NCBI RefSeq assembly: GCF_020177055.1
Contig: NZ_JAIQXT010000009.1
Span: 61,340-125,339, forward strand
From: Sphingomonas sp. R647
GTDB taxonomy: Bacteria > Pseudomonadota > Alphaproteobacteria > Sphingomonadales > Sphingomonadaceae
Reading direction: 5' to 3'
DNA: 64,000 bases
The position numbers and the translations under genes are program-made. Positions 8,619-17,411 of the stretch are shown piece after piece. The notes below the pieces were generated by a model. The model was not told the origin of the DNA, made no database searches, and saw only the letters and a list, made by a program, of their open reading frames with translations. The first letter of the stretch is position 1. The number at the start of each line of letters is the position of its first letter.

Positions 8619-9845
8619 TCACTCCGGGCGCAGCAGGCCGTGATGCTTCTTGCCCGCCGAGACGCGCACTTCCGCCGCACCGACCGTGACGGTTGCCGCC
8701 TCGTCGCTGACCTTTTCGCCATCGATGCGTGCGCCGCCGCCCTTGATCAGGCGGCGGGCTTCGCCCTTGGACGCGGCAAAGCCGAGGCCGACGAGCGCGT
8801 CAACGACGCTGATTTCGCCGCTGACCGACAGGGTCGGGAGCGCGTCGCCCGAAGTGCCTTCCTCGAACGTCTTGCGGGCGGTTTCCTCCGCAGCGAGCGC
8901 GGCGTCGCGGCCGCGGCACATGGCGGTGGCTTCGGTGGCGAGGATCTTCTTTGCCTCGTTGATCTCGGCGCCCGGCAGCGCTTCCAATCGGGCGATCTCG
9001 TCCAATGGCAGATCAGTGAACAAGCGCAGGAAACGGCCGACATCGCGGTCGTCGGTGTTGCGCCAGAATTGCCAGTAATCGAAGGCGGGGAGCGCGTCCT
9101 CGTTGAGCCACACCGCGCCCGACATGGTCTTGCCCATCTTGCCGCCGTCCGCCGTGGTGATCAGCGGGGTGGTGACGCCATAGACTTCGGTCCCGTCGAC
9201 GCGGCGCGACAGTTCGATGCCATTGACGATGTTGCCCCACTGGTCCGACCCGCCCATCTGCAGGCGGCATCCGGCACGGCGCGAGAGCTCGAGGAAGTCG
9301 TAGCCCTGGAGGATCATGTAGTTGAATTCGAGGAAGCTGAGCGACTGTTCGCGGTCGAGGCGCAGCTTGACCGAATCAAAGCTGAGCATCCGGTTGATCG
9401 AGAAATGCTTGCCGATGTCGCGCAGGAACGGGATGTATTCGAGCTTGTCGAGCCAGTCGGCATTGTCGACCATCACCGCGTCGGTGGGGCCGTCGCCGAA
9501 CGTCAGGAACTTCTCGAACACCGTCTTGATCGACGCGACGTTGCTGGCGATGACCTCGTCCGTCATCAGCTTGCGTGCTTCGTCCTTGAAGCTGGGGTCG
9601 CCGATCTTGCCGGTGCCGCCGCCCATCAGCACGATCGGCTTGTGCCCGCTCTGCTGCATCCGGCGCAGCAGCATGATCTGGACGAGGCTGCCGACATGCA
9701 GCGAGGGCGCGGTGGGGTCGAATCCGATATAACCGGGCACGATCTGCTTGGCGGCCAGCGCGTCGAGCGCAGTGGCGTCGGTGACCTGGTGGATGTAGCC
9801 ACGGTCGGACAAGGTGCGGAGCAGATCGGATGCGTATTCGGTCAT
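8619..9845 (-). CDS. tyrS: Tyrosyl-tRNA synthetase
   Basis: This class I aminoacyl-tRNA synthetase charges tRNA-Tyr. The 408-residue protein has the HIGH-type motif (PSLHVGS) near residue 48, the TyrS tRNA/amino-acid pocket segment YMILQGYDF, GGSDQWGN, and the KMSKS-type loop as KMGKT near 237. A C-terminal S4 RNA-binding domain (about 340-400) ends the protein. ATG 9845 (MTEYASDLLRTL) is the conserved start; reading further upstream would run into the divergent DOMON-like gene, which starts 18 bases away. The two genes therefore share a very short divergent promoter region. Confidence 0.97.
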   Translation of the reverse strand: MTEYASDLLRTLSDRGYIHQVTDATALDALAAKQIVPGYIGFDPTAPSLHVGSLVQIMLLRRMQQSGHKPIVLMGGGTGKIGDPSFKDEARKLMTDEVIASNVASIKTVFEKFLTFGDGPTDAVMVDNADWLDKLEYIPFLRDIGKHFSINRMLSFDSVKLRLDREQSLSFLEFNYMILQGYDFLELSRRAGCRLQMGGSDQWGNIVNGIELSRRVDGTEVYGVTTPLITTADGGKMGKTMSGAVWLNEDALPAFDYWQFWRNTDDRDVGRFLRLFTDLPLDEIARLEALPGAEINEAKKILATEATAMCRGRDAALAAEETARKTFEEGTSGDALPTLSVSGEISVVDALVGLGFAASKGEARRLIKGGGARIDGEKVSDEAATVTVGAAEVRVSAGKKHHGLLRPE

Positions 9846-9863
9846 GGTGCGCGGGCGGTTAGC

Positions 9864-10538
9864 ATGGAGGCATTGGTCTTGGAAACGTTCTTGAGCGTGG
9901 TGCCGCTTATCCCCCATCCGGACACGCCGCCGAGCGCGATCGGGTCGGTGGTGTGCTCGATCAGCTGGCAGGGGCCGGGAAACTGGAGTTTCGATTACAT
10001 CGTGGGTGAGCCGCCGGAAGCATTGCGCCTGCCGCCGGCCGTGGTTCCGGCGCGCGCGGACGGGCTTTGGCAGCGGACCTGCTTTGAGCTGTTCCTGCGA
10101 CGTCCCGGCGAAGCGGGGTATTGCGAGTTCAACTTTTCACCCTCGGGCGAGTGGGCGGCCTATCGATTCGACGGTTATCGCGAAGGGATGGAGCAACTGG
10201 TGGTGAAGCCGCCGCGCATCACCTCCACCGATCCGGCGCAGTTCGCGGCCGGGATGACCGCGCACCTGACGGCCCTGGGTATCGATGCCGAGACTGCGAA
10301 GATGATGGCGGAGCTCAATGTCGGCGATGTCGGTGACGGGCCGTCGTCGCAATATGCGTTGAGCGCGCTGCTGGAAGATGCGGAGTTCGGTTGGGCGGGG
10401 GGTGCGCTGGCATCGATCACCGCCGTGATCGAAGAAGCCGATGGCACCAAATCCTATTGGGCGCTGGCGCATCCGGGGGAGAAGCCGGACTTTCATCACC
10501 CGGACGGGTTCGTCCTGGAGCTCCCCGCCGCACCGTAA
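9864..10538 (+). CDS. DOMON-like domain protein
   Basis: This 224-residue protein matches the DOMON-like family often found in sphingomonads, a beta-sandwich related to carbohydrate- or haem-binding DOMON domains. Recognisable pieces are the paired-strand segment WSFDYIVGEPP, LWQRTCFELFLRRPG, the YCEFNFSPSGEWAAYRFDGYR stretch read in pieces, and the C-terminal YWALAHPGEKPDFH. No signal peptide is evident. ATG 9864 is used because the frame further upstream is antisense to tyrS. Its ligand is unknown. It is divergent from tyrS and followed by a 150-base gap before the TonB-dependent receptor. Confidence 0.85.
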   Translation: MEALVLETFLSVVPLIPHPDTPPSAIGSVVCSISWQGPGNWSFDYIVGEPPEALRLPPAVVPARADGLWQRTCFELFLRRPGEAGYCEFNFSPSGEWAAYRFDGYREGMEQLVVKPPRITSTDPAQFAAGMTAHLTALGIDAETAKMMAELNVGDVGDGPSSQYALSALLEDAEFGWAGGALASITAVIEEADGTKSYWALAHPGEKPDFHHPDGFVLELPAAP

Positions 10539-10690
10539 TCGCGACGACAGTAGATCGTTGTAATTGCAAACCATCTGCGCTCCGCACGAATAGTTTCACC
10601 GCATAACTGTTATTGACAAGAACAATTCCGGATGTGAGTAATATCGCACCGCCGATCGCCAAGAATCGCGGGTGACAGGGGAGTGTGACG

Positions 10691-13084
10691 ATGGGTCGAG
10701 GGACTTCGCGCGCGCAGGGACGCGCAGCATCCAGCATCGCCGCGATTGCGGCTTTTTTGAGCTTTACCGCAGCCGCGCCGGCACTGGCGCAGGATGCAGC
10801 GGAAGAGGCGACTCCGGCGGCGGAGGGCGAGATTCTCGTCACCGCGCGGCGCCGTGAGGAAAGCCTTCAGGATACGCCGGTCGCCATCTCCGCGTTCAGC
10901 GCGGAGATGCTGCAGGAACGGCAGATCACCCAGACGCAGGATCTCGAGCGGATCACGCCGAGCCTGCAGTTCAAGCCCGCCGGCCAGTTGTCGGGCAACA
11001 GCGCATCGTCGGTGGTGTTCATCCGCGGCGTCGGGCAGGTCGATCCGACCGCGGCGGTCGATCCGGGTGTCGGCGTCTATCTCGACGAAGTGTATCTGGG
11101 CCGCGCCGTGGGTGGCGCGATCGATTTCGGGGATATCGCGGGCGTCGAAGTGCTGCGCGGGCCGCAGGGGACGTTGTTCGGTCGCAACACGATTGGCGGC
11201 GCGATCCTCGTCCGCACGCAGCAGCCCAAGCTCGGCGAATTCAGCGGCCGGGCGCGGGTGCGTGGCGGCAGCGAAAACCTGATCGAGGGCTTTGGCGTCG
11301 TCAACGTGCCGCTAGGCACGACCGCAGCGGCGCGCGTGTCGGGCGGGTTCCGCAAGCGCGATGGCTATGTGATCCGTGCGGTCGATGGTCTCGATCTGGG
11401 TAACGAAAACCGCTTCTCGCTCGCCGCATCGTTGCTGTGGGAGCCGTCGAGCGACTTCGACCTGTTCCTGCGCGCCGATTACAGCAAGCAGGACGAGAAT
11501 GGCGCGCCGTTTACCTTTGCCGGGATCAACGAGCAGGCGCCGGTCGCGGCGATCGCCAGCGTCGCGGCGGGCTGCCCCGGCGCGACGATCCCGTTCGCGC
11601 CGCTGGTGCCGGGTGACCCGCGTTTTGGTGCGCCGAACGTGCCGATGGTCAACGATATCCGCTGCGCCAATGACCTGCAGGATCGCGGGCCCTATGTGAA
11701 TGGTGGCACTGCGCCGGTTGAGAGCAATTCGGAAGTGTGGGGCCTCGCCGCGACCGCCAACATCCGGCTGACCGATGTCGCGTCGGTGAAGCTGATCACC
11801 GCGTATCGCGAGACGCAATCGCGCGGCATCCGCGATGGCGACAACACGCCGTTGCTGCTGATCACCACCGATGTCGCCGCGCAATCGGCGCAGTTCAGCC
11901 AGGAGGTCCAGCTTCAGCTCGACTTCGGATCGGTCAATGCGATCGTCGGCGGCTATTATTTCAACGAAGTCACCGACGAGCGCGCGACCGTGCCGCTCGC
12001 CTTCCCGCCATCGCCGCCGGTGATCGGATCGCTGCTGGCAGGCGGGCCGGGATCGCGCGACCTTCAGGTCTCGCGGCTCAAGACCGACTCCGTCGCGGTG
12101 TTCGGCGAACTGGCGTGGAACATCACCGACGCGCTCGAGATCAGCGGCGGTCTGCGCTACACCAGCGATCGCAAGAATTATCGCGGGACGGTGCTGAACC
12201 TGTTCCCCGCGACGCTGCCGGACCCCAGCCCGCTGCCGACGCTGGCGACGTCACAAGGCGGGCCGCTGTTCATCTTCAACCGCCCGTTCCAGCAGGATTT
12301 CTCGGCGCTGACGGGTTCGGCGAGCATCCAGTATCGCTGGAACGACGCGATCAGCACCTATGCGTCCTACGCGAAGAGCTTCAAGTCGGGCGGCTACAAC
12401 ACCCGCTACAATGCGGCGCCAGCGGGCAATCTGCCGGTGCCGTTCGCCGAGGAAAGCGTCACCAGCTACGAGATTGGTGCCAAGACCAATATCGGGCGGT
12501 TGCGCCTGAACCTCGCCGCGTTCCAGGCCGAGTATCAGGACATTCAGCTGATCTTCCGCCAGGGCGTGGTGCCGCTGCTGTTCAACGCGGGAGAGGCGCG
12601 GATTCGCGGACTGGAGGCCGAGGCGAGCCTGCGGACCCCGTGGGGTCTGGTGTTTGACGCCGGCATCAGCATCCTCGACGACAAGATCAAGACCATCACG
12701 CCGATCCCCGGTGCGACCGCGACGGTAACGCCCAACGATGATCTGCCCTTCACGCCCGATATGCAGGCCAATTTCGGGGTGGGCTATGCGATCCCGTTGG
12801 GTGGCGGCACGACGCTGACGCCGCGCGTCGATGGCAGCTACCAGTCTAAGATCACCTTCATCACCGGCAGCATCCCGCTGATCGAGGAGAATGGCTATTT
12901 CGTCGGCAATGCCTCGCTGACGCTCAAGCTCGATAACGGGATCGAGGTCAGCGGTGGCGTCAACAACCTGTTCGACGAGCAGTATCTGATCCAGGGCAAC
13001 GCATCGCTGGCGACGCTGGGCTATGCCGAGCGCATCTTCGCCCGCCCGCGCAGCTGGTATGTGCAGGTGGCGGCTTCGTTCTGA
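10691..13084 (+). CDS. TonB-dependent receptor
   Basis: This is an outer-membrane active transporter powered by TonB. The 797-residue precursor has a signal peptide ending near APALAQ, a TonB box (EILVTARRR), a plug domain at about 50-165 (TPVAISAFSAEML, FIRGVGQVDP, EVLRGPQGTLFGRNT) and a beta-barrel ending in aromatic F (VQVAASF), as expected for BAM-dependent insertion. ATG 10691 has a good AGGGGAG ribosome site 7 bases upstream; a GTG at 10685 is less likely. The class resembles the large sphingomonad receptor families for plant-derived or siderophore substrates, but the substrate cannot be read from the sequence. No dedicated enzyme cluster flanks it. Confidence 0.95.
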   Translation: MGRGTSRAQGRAASSIAAIAAFLSFTAAAPALAQDAAEEATPAAEGEILVTARRREESLQDTPVAISAFSAEMLQERQITQTQDLERITPSLQFKPAGQLSGNSASSVVFIRGVGQVDPTAAVDPGVGVYLDEVYLGRAVGGAIDFGDIAGVEVLRGPQGTLFGRNTIGGAILVRTQQPKLGEFSGRARVRGGSENLIEGFGVVNVPLGTTAAARVSGGFRKRDGYVIRAVDGLDLGNENRFSLAASLLWEPSSDFDLFLRADYSKQDENGAPFTFAGINEQAPVAAIASVAAGCPGATIPFAPLVPGDPRFGAPNVPMVNDIRCANDLQDRGPYVNGGTAPVESNSEVWGLAATANIRLTDVASVKLITAYRETQSRGIRDGDNTPLLLITTDVAAQSAQFSQEVQLQLDFGSVNAIVGGYYFNEVTDERATVPLAFPPSPPVIGSLLAGGPGSRDLQVSRLKTDSVAVFGELAWNITDALEISGGLRYTSDRKNYRGTVLNLFPATLPDPSPLPTLATSQGGPLFIFNRPFQQDFSALTGSASIQYRWNDAISTYASYAKSFKSGGYNTRYNAAPAGNLPVPFAEESVTSYEIGAKTNIGRLRLNLAAFQAEYQDIQLIFRQGVVPLLFNAGEARIRGLEAEASLRTPWGLVFDAGISILDDKIKTITPIPGATATVTPNDDLPFTPDMQANFGVGYAIPLGGGTTLTPRVDGSYQSKITFITGSIPLIEENGYFVGNASLTLKLDNGIEVSGGVNNLFDEQYLIQGNASLATLGYAERIFARPRSWYVQVAASF

Positions 13085-13099
13085 TGGTCCGAACCTGAG

Positions 13100-13138
13100 G
13101 GAAAGGGGGCGACACGGGAAACCGGGTCGCCTCTTTCC
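13100..13138. terminator. Bidirectional terminator between convergent genes
   Basis: A stem formed by GGAAAG-GG-GGCGAC and GTCGCC-T-CTTTCC (one bulge) fills the 55-base gap between the TonB receptor stop and the end of the DUF4126 gene on the other strand. Confidence 0.6.
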
Positions 13139-13139
13139 G

Positions 13140-13586
13140 TTAGCGCGCGGTGGCAGCCGCGATGGCGGCGGGGACGACCAGTGCGTCCTCGATAAAGCCG
13201 GTCGCTTCCTGGCTGTTGCGCTCCATCGATTTCATGCGAATTCGCCAACTGATATAGGATGCGACCGCCGCCGTGGCTCCGGCTGCGGCGGCTCCGGCCC
13301 AGCGATGCCGGCGCGGCGCGACCATCGCCCCGGCGAACGCGGCGTTGAGCGTGCGGATCACGACGGCGGGGGTGATGATGCGGTCCGGCGCGCTGTGCTG
13401 CTTGTCGCCGATCAATTCATAGACGGCGAGTGCAGTGGTCCCGGCCGAGACCAGCGGATGCGCGAGCAGGTCGGGGGCGTCGCTATCCCGGGGTAGCGTG
13501 CCGGTGCGGGCAGCGTTGGCGACGGCCGCAAGAGGGGTCATGGCGCGGGAGCCGGCGGCGACGCCAAGCAGGATCGATCGAAGCAT
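13140..13586 (-). CDS. DUF4126 family membrane protein
   Basis: This 148-residue protein matches the DUF4126 family by its N-terminal signature LGVAAGSRAMTPLAAVA and overall layout. It carries three or so hydrophobic segments (about 1-25, 45-60 and 75-110) and is probably in the inner membrane. Function is unknown. ATG 13584-13586 on the minus strand has AGGAA about 7 bases upstream. It is convergent with the TonB receptor and divergent from the NamZ-like gene. Confidence 0.85.
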   Translation of the reverse strand: MLRSILLGVAAGSRAMTPLAAVANAARTGTLPRDSDAPDLLAHPLVSAGTTALAVYELIGDKQHSAPDRIITPAVVIRTLNAAFAGAMVAPRRHRWAGAAAAGATAAVASYISWRIRMKSMERNSQEATGFIEDALVVPAAIAAATAR

Positions 13587-13697
13587 CTGGAAATTCCTCG
13601 TGATTTAACCGCTCAACGGCCAGACCGACGCTTGGGTCCGGCGCGGCGACGACAAAGCCGATTGCGTTGCACGGCGAACCCCGGCACCTGAAGCGCC

Positions 13698-14894
13698 ATG
13701 AACTTCGGTATCGACCGGCTGATCGCCGACCCCGCGCTGCTTGGACAACTCAAGGGCCGTCGCGTTGCGCTGCTCGCGCATCCGGCGTCGGTGACGGCGG
13801 ACCTGACGCACAGCCTCGACGCGCTGGTCGCGGCGGGGCTGGACGTGTCGGCGGTGTTCGGGCCGCAGCATGGCGTGCGCGGCGACCTGCAAGACAATAT
13901 GATGGAATCGCCGGACTATACCGATCCCACTTACGGGATGCCGGTGTTCAGCCTGTATGGCGAAGTGCGGCGGCCGACGGGGCAGTCGATGCACACGTTC
14001 GACGTGGTGCTGATCGACCTGCAGGATCTGGGCTGTCGCATCTACACCTATGTCACGACCCTGCTCTACATGCTCGAAGCGGCGGCGGCGCATGGTAAGG
14101 AAGTGTGGGTGCTCGACCGCCCCAACCCGGCGGGTCGCCCGGTCGAGGGGCTGACGCTGCTGCCCGGGTGGGAGAGTTTCGTCGGGGCGGGGCCGATGCC
14201 GATGCGGCATGGCATGACGCTGGGCGAGATGGGCGCGTGGTTCATCGATCACTTCAAGCTGAACGTCGAATATCGCGTGATCGCGATGGAGGGATGGGTG
14301 CCCGATGCGGCACCGGGGTTCGGCTGGCCGCCCGAGCGGGTGTGGATCAACCCCAGCCCCAATGCCGCCAACGTCAACATGGCGCGCGCCTATGCCGGCA
14401 CGGTGATGCTGGAGGGGACGACGCTGTCCGAGGGGCGCGGGACGACGCGCGCGCTGGAGCTGTTCGGTGCGCCCGACATCGACGGCAAGGCGGTGATTGC
14501 GGAGATGCGGCGGATCGCGCCGGAATGGACCGCGGGCTGCACGCTGCGCGACTTCTGGTTCCAGCCGACCTTTCACAAGCATGTCGGGCAATTGTGCAGC
14601 GGCGTGTTCATCCATGCCGAGGGGGCTGGGTACGACCATGACGCGTTCCAGCCGTGGCGGCTGCAGGCGCTGGGGTTCAAGGCGATCCGGGCGCTCTACC
14701 CGGATTACGATCTGTGGCGGGACTTCCCGTATGAATATGAGTTCGAGAAGCTGGCGATCGATGTGATCAATGGCGGGCCGGGGCTGCGGGCATGGGTTGA
14801 TGATGCTGCGGCGGCGCCGGGGGATCTGGATGCGGCTGCCGGGGCCGATGAGGCGGCGTGGGTGGAGCTGCGGGCGCGGTTCTTGCTCTACTAA
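13698..14894 (+). CDS. NamZ-like exo-beta-N-acetylmuramidase (DUF1343)
   Basis: The 398-residue protein belongs to the DUF1343 family, whose characterised member NamZ (GH171) removes terminal N-acetylmuramic acid from peptidoglycan fragments. Conserved segments visible are LLAHPASVT, FGPQHGVRGDLQDNM, YGEVRRPT, LIDLQDLGCRIYTYV, LDRPNPAGR and GTTLSEGRGTTRALELFG. No signal peptide is present, so a cytoplasmic role in muropeptide recycling would fit unless export is unconventional; most characterised homologues are exported, so this is worth noting. ATG 13698 gives the normal N-terminus. A membrane/nucleotidyltransferase-like gene follows after a repeat-rich 215-base gap. Confidence 0.9.
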   Translation: MNFGIDRLIADPALLGQLKGRRVALLAHPASVTADLTHSLDALVAAGLDVSAVFGPQHGVRGDLQDNMMESPDYTDPTYGMPVFSLYGEVRRPTGQSMHTFDVVLIDLQDLGCRIYTYVTTLLYMLEAAAAHGKEVWVLDRPNPAGRPVEGLTLLPGWESFVGAGPMPMRHGMTLGEMGAWFIDHFKLNVEYRVIAMEGWVPDAAPGFGWPPERVWINPSPNAANVNMARAYAGTVMLEGTTLSEGRGTTRALELFGAPDIDGKAVIAEMRRIAPEWTAGCTLRDFWFQPTFHKHVGQLCSGVFIHAEGAGYDHDAFQPWRLQALGFKAIRALYPDYDLWRDFPYEYEFEKLAIDVINGGPGLRAWVDDAAAAPGDLDAAAGADEAAWVELRARFLLY

Positions 14895-14902
14895 AGCTAT
14901 TC

Positions 14903-15062
14903 CTCCCCTGCGCAGCAGGGGAGGGGGACCGCTCGCGCAGCGAGTGGTGGAGGGGCGGCCGCGCAGACGGCCGGGAGCAGCCCGGCAAAACTCCGCCCTC
15001 TGCGAGGGAGGCCCCTCCGTCAGCGCTGCGCGCTGCCACCTCCCCCAGCAAGCTGGGGGAGG
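14903..15062. repeat. Composite intergenic palindromic element
   Basis: This gap holds several hairpins: a perfect 10-bp stem at 14903-14925 (CCTCCCCTGC with GCAGGGGAGG) and a perfect 11-bp stem at 15039-15062 (CCTCCCCCAGC with GCTGGGGGAGG). Between them are smaller palindromes such as CTCGCGCAGCGAG and CAGCGCTGCGCGCTG. It looks like a compound intergenic repeat; the first hairpin may also terminate the NamZ-like gene. No coding sequence is supported here. Confidence 0.7.
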
Positions 15063-15109
15063 ATTTCTGCCCCTTCCCCCGCCGAATCAATTCGCCTAAC
15101 CGGATCAAC

Positions 15110-16276
15110 ATGCTGGCGGGGCTGATCTTTGCGACGGAGGATGCGGGCGATCGCGCGGGAGTGCTCGCCGCGACGCTTCCGTTCGGGGGGATGACCCTGC
15201 TCGAATATCAGGCGCGGCTGCTCATTGGCGCGGGCGCGGGGCATATTCTGGTGGCGGTCAGCCGGGTTACGCCGGCCTTGCTCGGCGCGGTCAGCCGCGC
15301 GGCCAAGCGCGGGGTGCCGGTCGATATCGTGCGATCGGCGGCGGAGGCGGCGGCGCGGGTCCATCCGCTCGCGCATGTCGTGGTGGTCGCCGATGGTCTG
15401 GTCACCACCGACGATGTGATCGACAAGATGGCGGGCGAGGGCAAGGACGCGATCCTGGTGACGCAGGATCCCGCCGCGTCGCTCGAGCGGATCGACGCGC
15501 GCAATTGCTGGGCGGGGGTTGCGCACACCCCGGCGCGGCGGATCAAGGACATTGCCGACTTCCCGCCCGATTATGATTTCCAATCGACGCTGCTGCGCGC
15601 GATCGTGCAGGCGGGGGCGGAGCAGGTGCCGCTGTCGGCAGGCGCGGTGCGCGCCGGCCATGGTGTCGAGCGCGAAGGCGCGGCGCTGGCGAGCCGCAGC
15701 AACGCGGTGCTGGCGGCGCTGACCGAGCGGCGGACAAGCTGGGCCGACCGTCATGTGTTCACCCGCGTCGCGCGACTGGTGCTGCCCAAGGTGGTCGAGC
15801 GGGGCATTCCCGCCTGGCTGTTGATGGCCGGCGGCGCGCTGACCGGGGCGGCGGCGACCGCGCTGATCGCGTTCGGCTATGGCTGGGGCGCGGCAATCGC
15901 GATTCCGGGGGTCGCGGCGCTGGCGACCGGGGCGGCGCTGTCGGCGCTGCGGGGCGAAGAAAAAAGCGCGCTGATGCAGGAGGCGCTGATCGGCGCGATC
16001 GTCGGTGCGGTGGTCGGCGCGCTGGGGTTGCTCGAAATGCGCCTCGATCAGACGCTCGACGGCGTCATCCTCGCGCTCGTGACGATCGCTGCGACCGCGA
16101 TTGCCGAGCGCAGCCAGGCGGTGATCCGTCGCTGGTGGGGCAGCCCAGCGGCGTATCTGCTGCTCGTCACCCCCTTTGCGATGGCGGGCCGGGTGAGCTG
16201 GGGACTGGCGGCGATTGCGATCTACGCATTCGTTACGCTGGCGGCGGCGGTTGAGAGCAAGCGGGAAAAGCCTTAG
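15110..16276 (+). CDS. GT-A nucleotidyltransferase-like domain fused to membrane domain
   Basis: The 388-residue protein has an N-terminal alpha/beta part (about 1-220) resembling MobA-like nucleotidyltransferases: it opens with GLIFATED, has LPFGGMTLLEYQARLLIGAG, a HILVAVSRV strand, and VVVVADGLVTT in the position of the metal-binding DxD-type strand. The glycine-rich P-loop of active enzymes (GxG..RMG..K) is not evident, so activity is doubtful. The C-terminal half (about 230-380) has four to six hydrophobic segments, including LLMAGGALTGAAATALIAFG and AIVGAVVGALGLLEM. ATG 15110 is the first start after the repeat region. The DUF2336 gene follows after 34 bases, so they are probably co-transcribed. 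Function is not assigned. Confidence 0.72.
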   Translation: MLAGLIFATEDAGDRAGVLAATLPFGGMTLLEYQARLLIGAGAGHILVAVSRVTPALLGAVSRAAKRGVPVDIVRSAAEAAARVHPLAHVVVVADGLVTTDDVIDKMAGEGKDAILVTQDPAASLERIDARNCWAGVAHTPARRIKDIADFPPDYDFQSTLLRAIVQAGAEQVPLSAGAVRAGHGVEREGAALASRSNAVLAALTERRTSWADRHVFTRVARLVLPKVVERGIPAWLLMAGGALTGAAATALIAFGYGWGAAIAIPGVAALATGAALSALRGEEKSALMQEALIGAIVGAVVGALGLLEMRLDQTLDGVILALVTIAATAIAERSQAVIRRWWGSPAAYLLLVTPFAMAGRVSWGLAAIAIYAFVTLAAAVESKREKP

Positions 16277-16310
16277 GGCGACCTTAACCGCATTCCGTTA
16301 TCCGGAGACC

Positions 16311-17411
16311 ATGTCCGACCCGAATGTCGACATGAGTGACGGCGCCACCAATCGGGGCGCCCGCACGTTACTCGCGCACGCCGCGAGTGCGGACGCTGCC
16401 GCTTACCGGGGGCTGGCGACCGCGATCGACGACTTTTTCCTCCCCGAATCGCACCGGCTGGACGAGCGGACGCGAGTCGGGCTGGGTCGCCTGCTGCGTG
16501 CACTGGTCGATACCGTCGAGGGCGAGATTCGCGACCATGGCGTGCGCCAGTTGCATGTGCAGGGCGAGACCGGGCTGGCCGATGCGCTGGCGGGGGCCGA
16601 TGGCGTGTTCGCTGCCTTGTCCGAGTCGGGCCTGTTGCGTGACCGCGAGCTGATGGCCGAACTGATCGCGCAGGTGCGGCAGGAGATGCTGGCGAGCAGC
16701 ATGCCGGTGCAGGCGCATGACGATCCCGAACGGCCGAGCCTGATCAACCGATTCGTCCAGCATCCGGACCGAGTTTTGGCGCAGAGTGCGATGGGTGTGC
16801 TGATTGCTGAAAGCCGTCGCCGCAGCCTGCCGGAGACGGGGCCGTTGCCGCAGACCGACCTGCCCGCCGAATTGCATCACAAGCTTGTCTGGTGGGTCGC
16901 CGCCGCGTTGCGTGCGCGGGTGGCTGCTGAGGACACTGTAACGCTCGACCGCGTGCTGGCGGAGGCGGCGCAACGCAGCCTGACCGCGCATGACGAAGGT
17001 GACCGGGTCGAGGCCGCGGTGATGCGCCTTGCTGCCGCAATTGATGCGCAGCCGGACGAGCTGCCCGAATTACTGAACGAAGCGCTGGGCGACCGGCGCG
17101 TGACGTTGTTTGCTGGCCTGCTGGCGCATGCGCTGGGGGTGGAATATCCCGTGGCGCGCAGCCTGGCGCTCGATGCGGGCAGCGGGCGGCTCTGGGTTGC
17201 ATTGCGCGCGCTGGACCTGGATCGGGAGGCGATTGCACGGCTCGGCCTTGCGCTGACCGAGGCCGATCCGCGCCGCGATATCGAGGCGTTTGCCGAGACG
17301 CTCGACACGATCATGGCGGTCGATGTGGAGGAAGCGCGCGCGGCGCTGGCCGGGCTGCGGTTGCCCGCCGACTATCGCGCTGCGGTGCAGGCATTGGGGC
17401 GCGCGGCATGA
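16311..17411 (+). CDS. DUF2336 domain protein
   Basis: This 366-residue, mostly helical protein fits the DUF2336 family of alphaproteobacteria, made of HEAT-like repeats. Typical pieces are FVQHPDRVLAQSAMGVLIAE and the paired helices around VTLFAGLLAHALGVEYPVARSL. Its molecular role is unknown; members often lie beside sensor kinases, as here. A GGAG ribosome site sits just before ATG 16311. The stop overlaps the kinase start by four bases (ATGA), showing translational coupling with the next gene. Upstream is the GT-A-like membrane protein, 34 bases away. Confidence 0.85.
   Translation: MSDPNVDMSDGATNRGARTLLAHAASADAAAYRGLATAIDDFFLPESHRLDERTRVGLGRLLRALVDTVEGEIRDHGVRQLHVQGETGLADALAGADGVFAALSESGLLRDRELMAELIAQVRQEMLASSMPVQAHDDPERPSLINRFVQHPDRVLAQSAMGVLIAESRRRSLPETGPLPQTDLPAELHHKLVWWVAAALRARVAAEDTVTLDRVLAEAAQRSLTAHDEGDRVEAAVMRLAAAIDAQPDELPELLNEALGDRRVTLFAGLLAHALGVEYPVARSLALDAGSGRLWVALRALDLDREAIARLGLALTEADPRRDIEAFAETLDTIMAVDVEEARAALAGLRLPADYRAAVQALGRAA

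Noticed and set aside
8640..9863. Plus-strand frame upstream of the DOMON-like gene
   Set aside because: Antisense to tyrS; only the part from ATG 9864 looks like protein.
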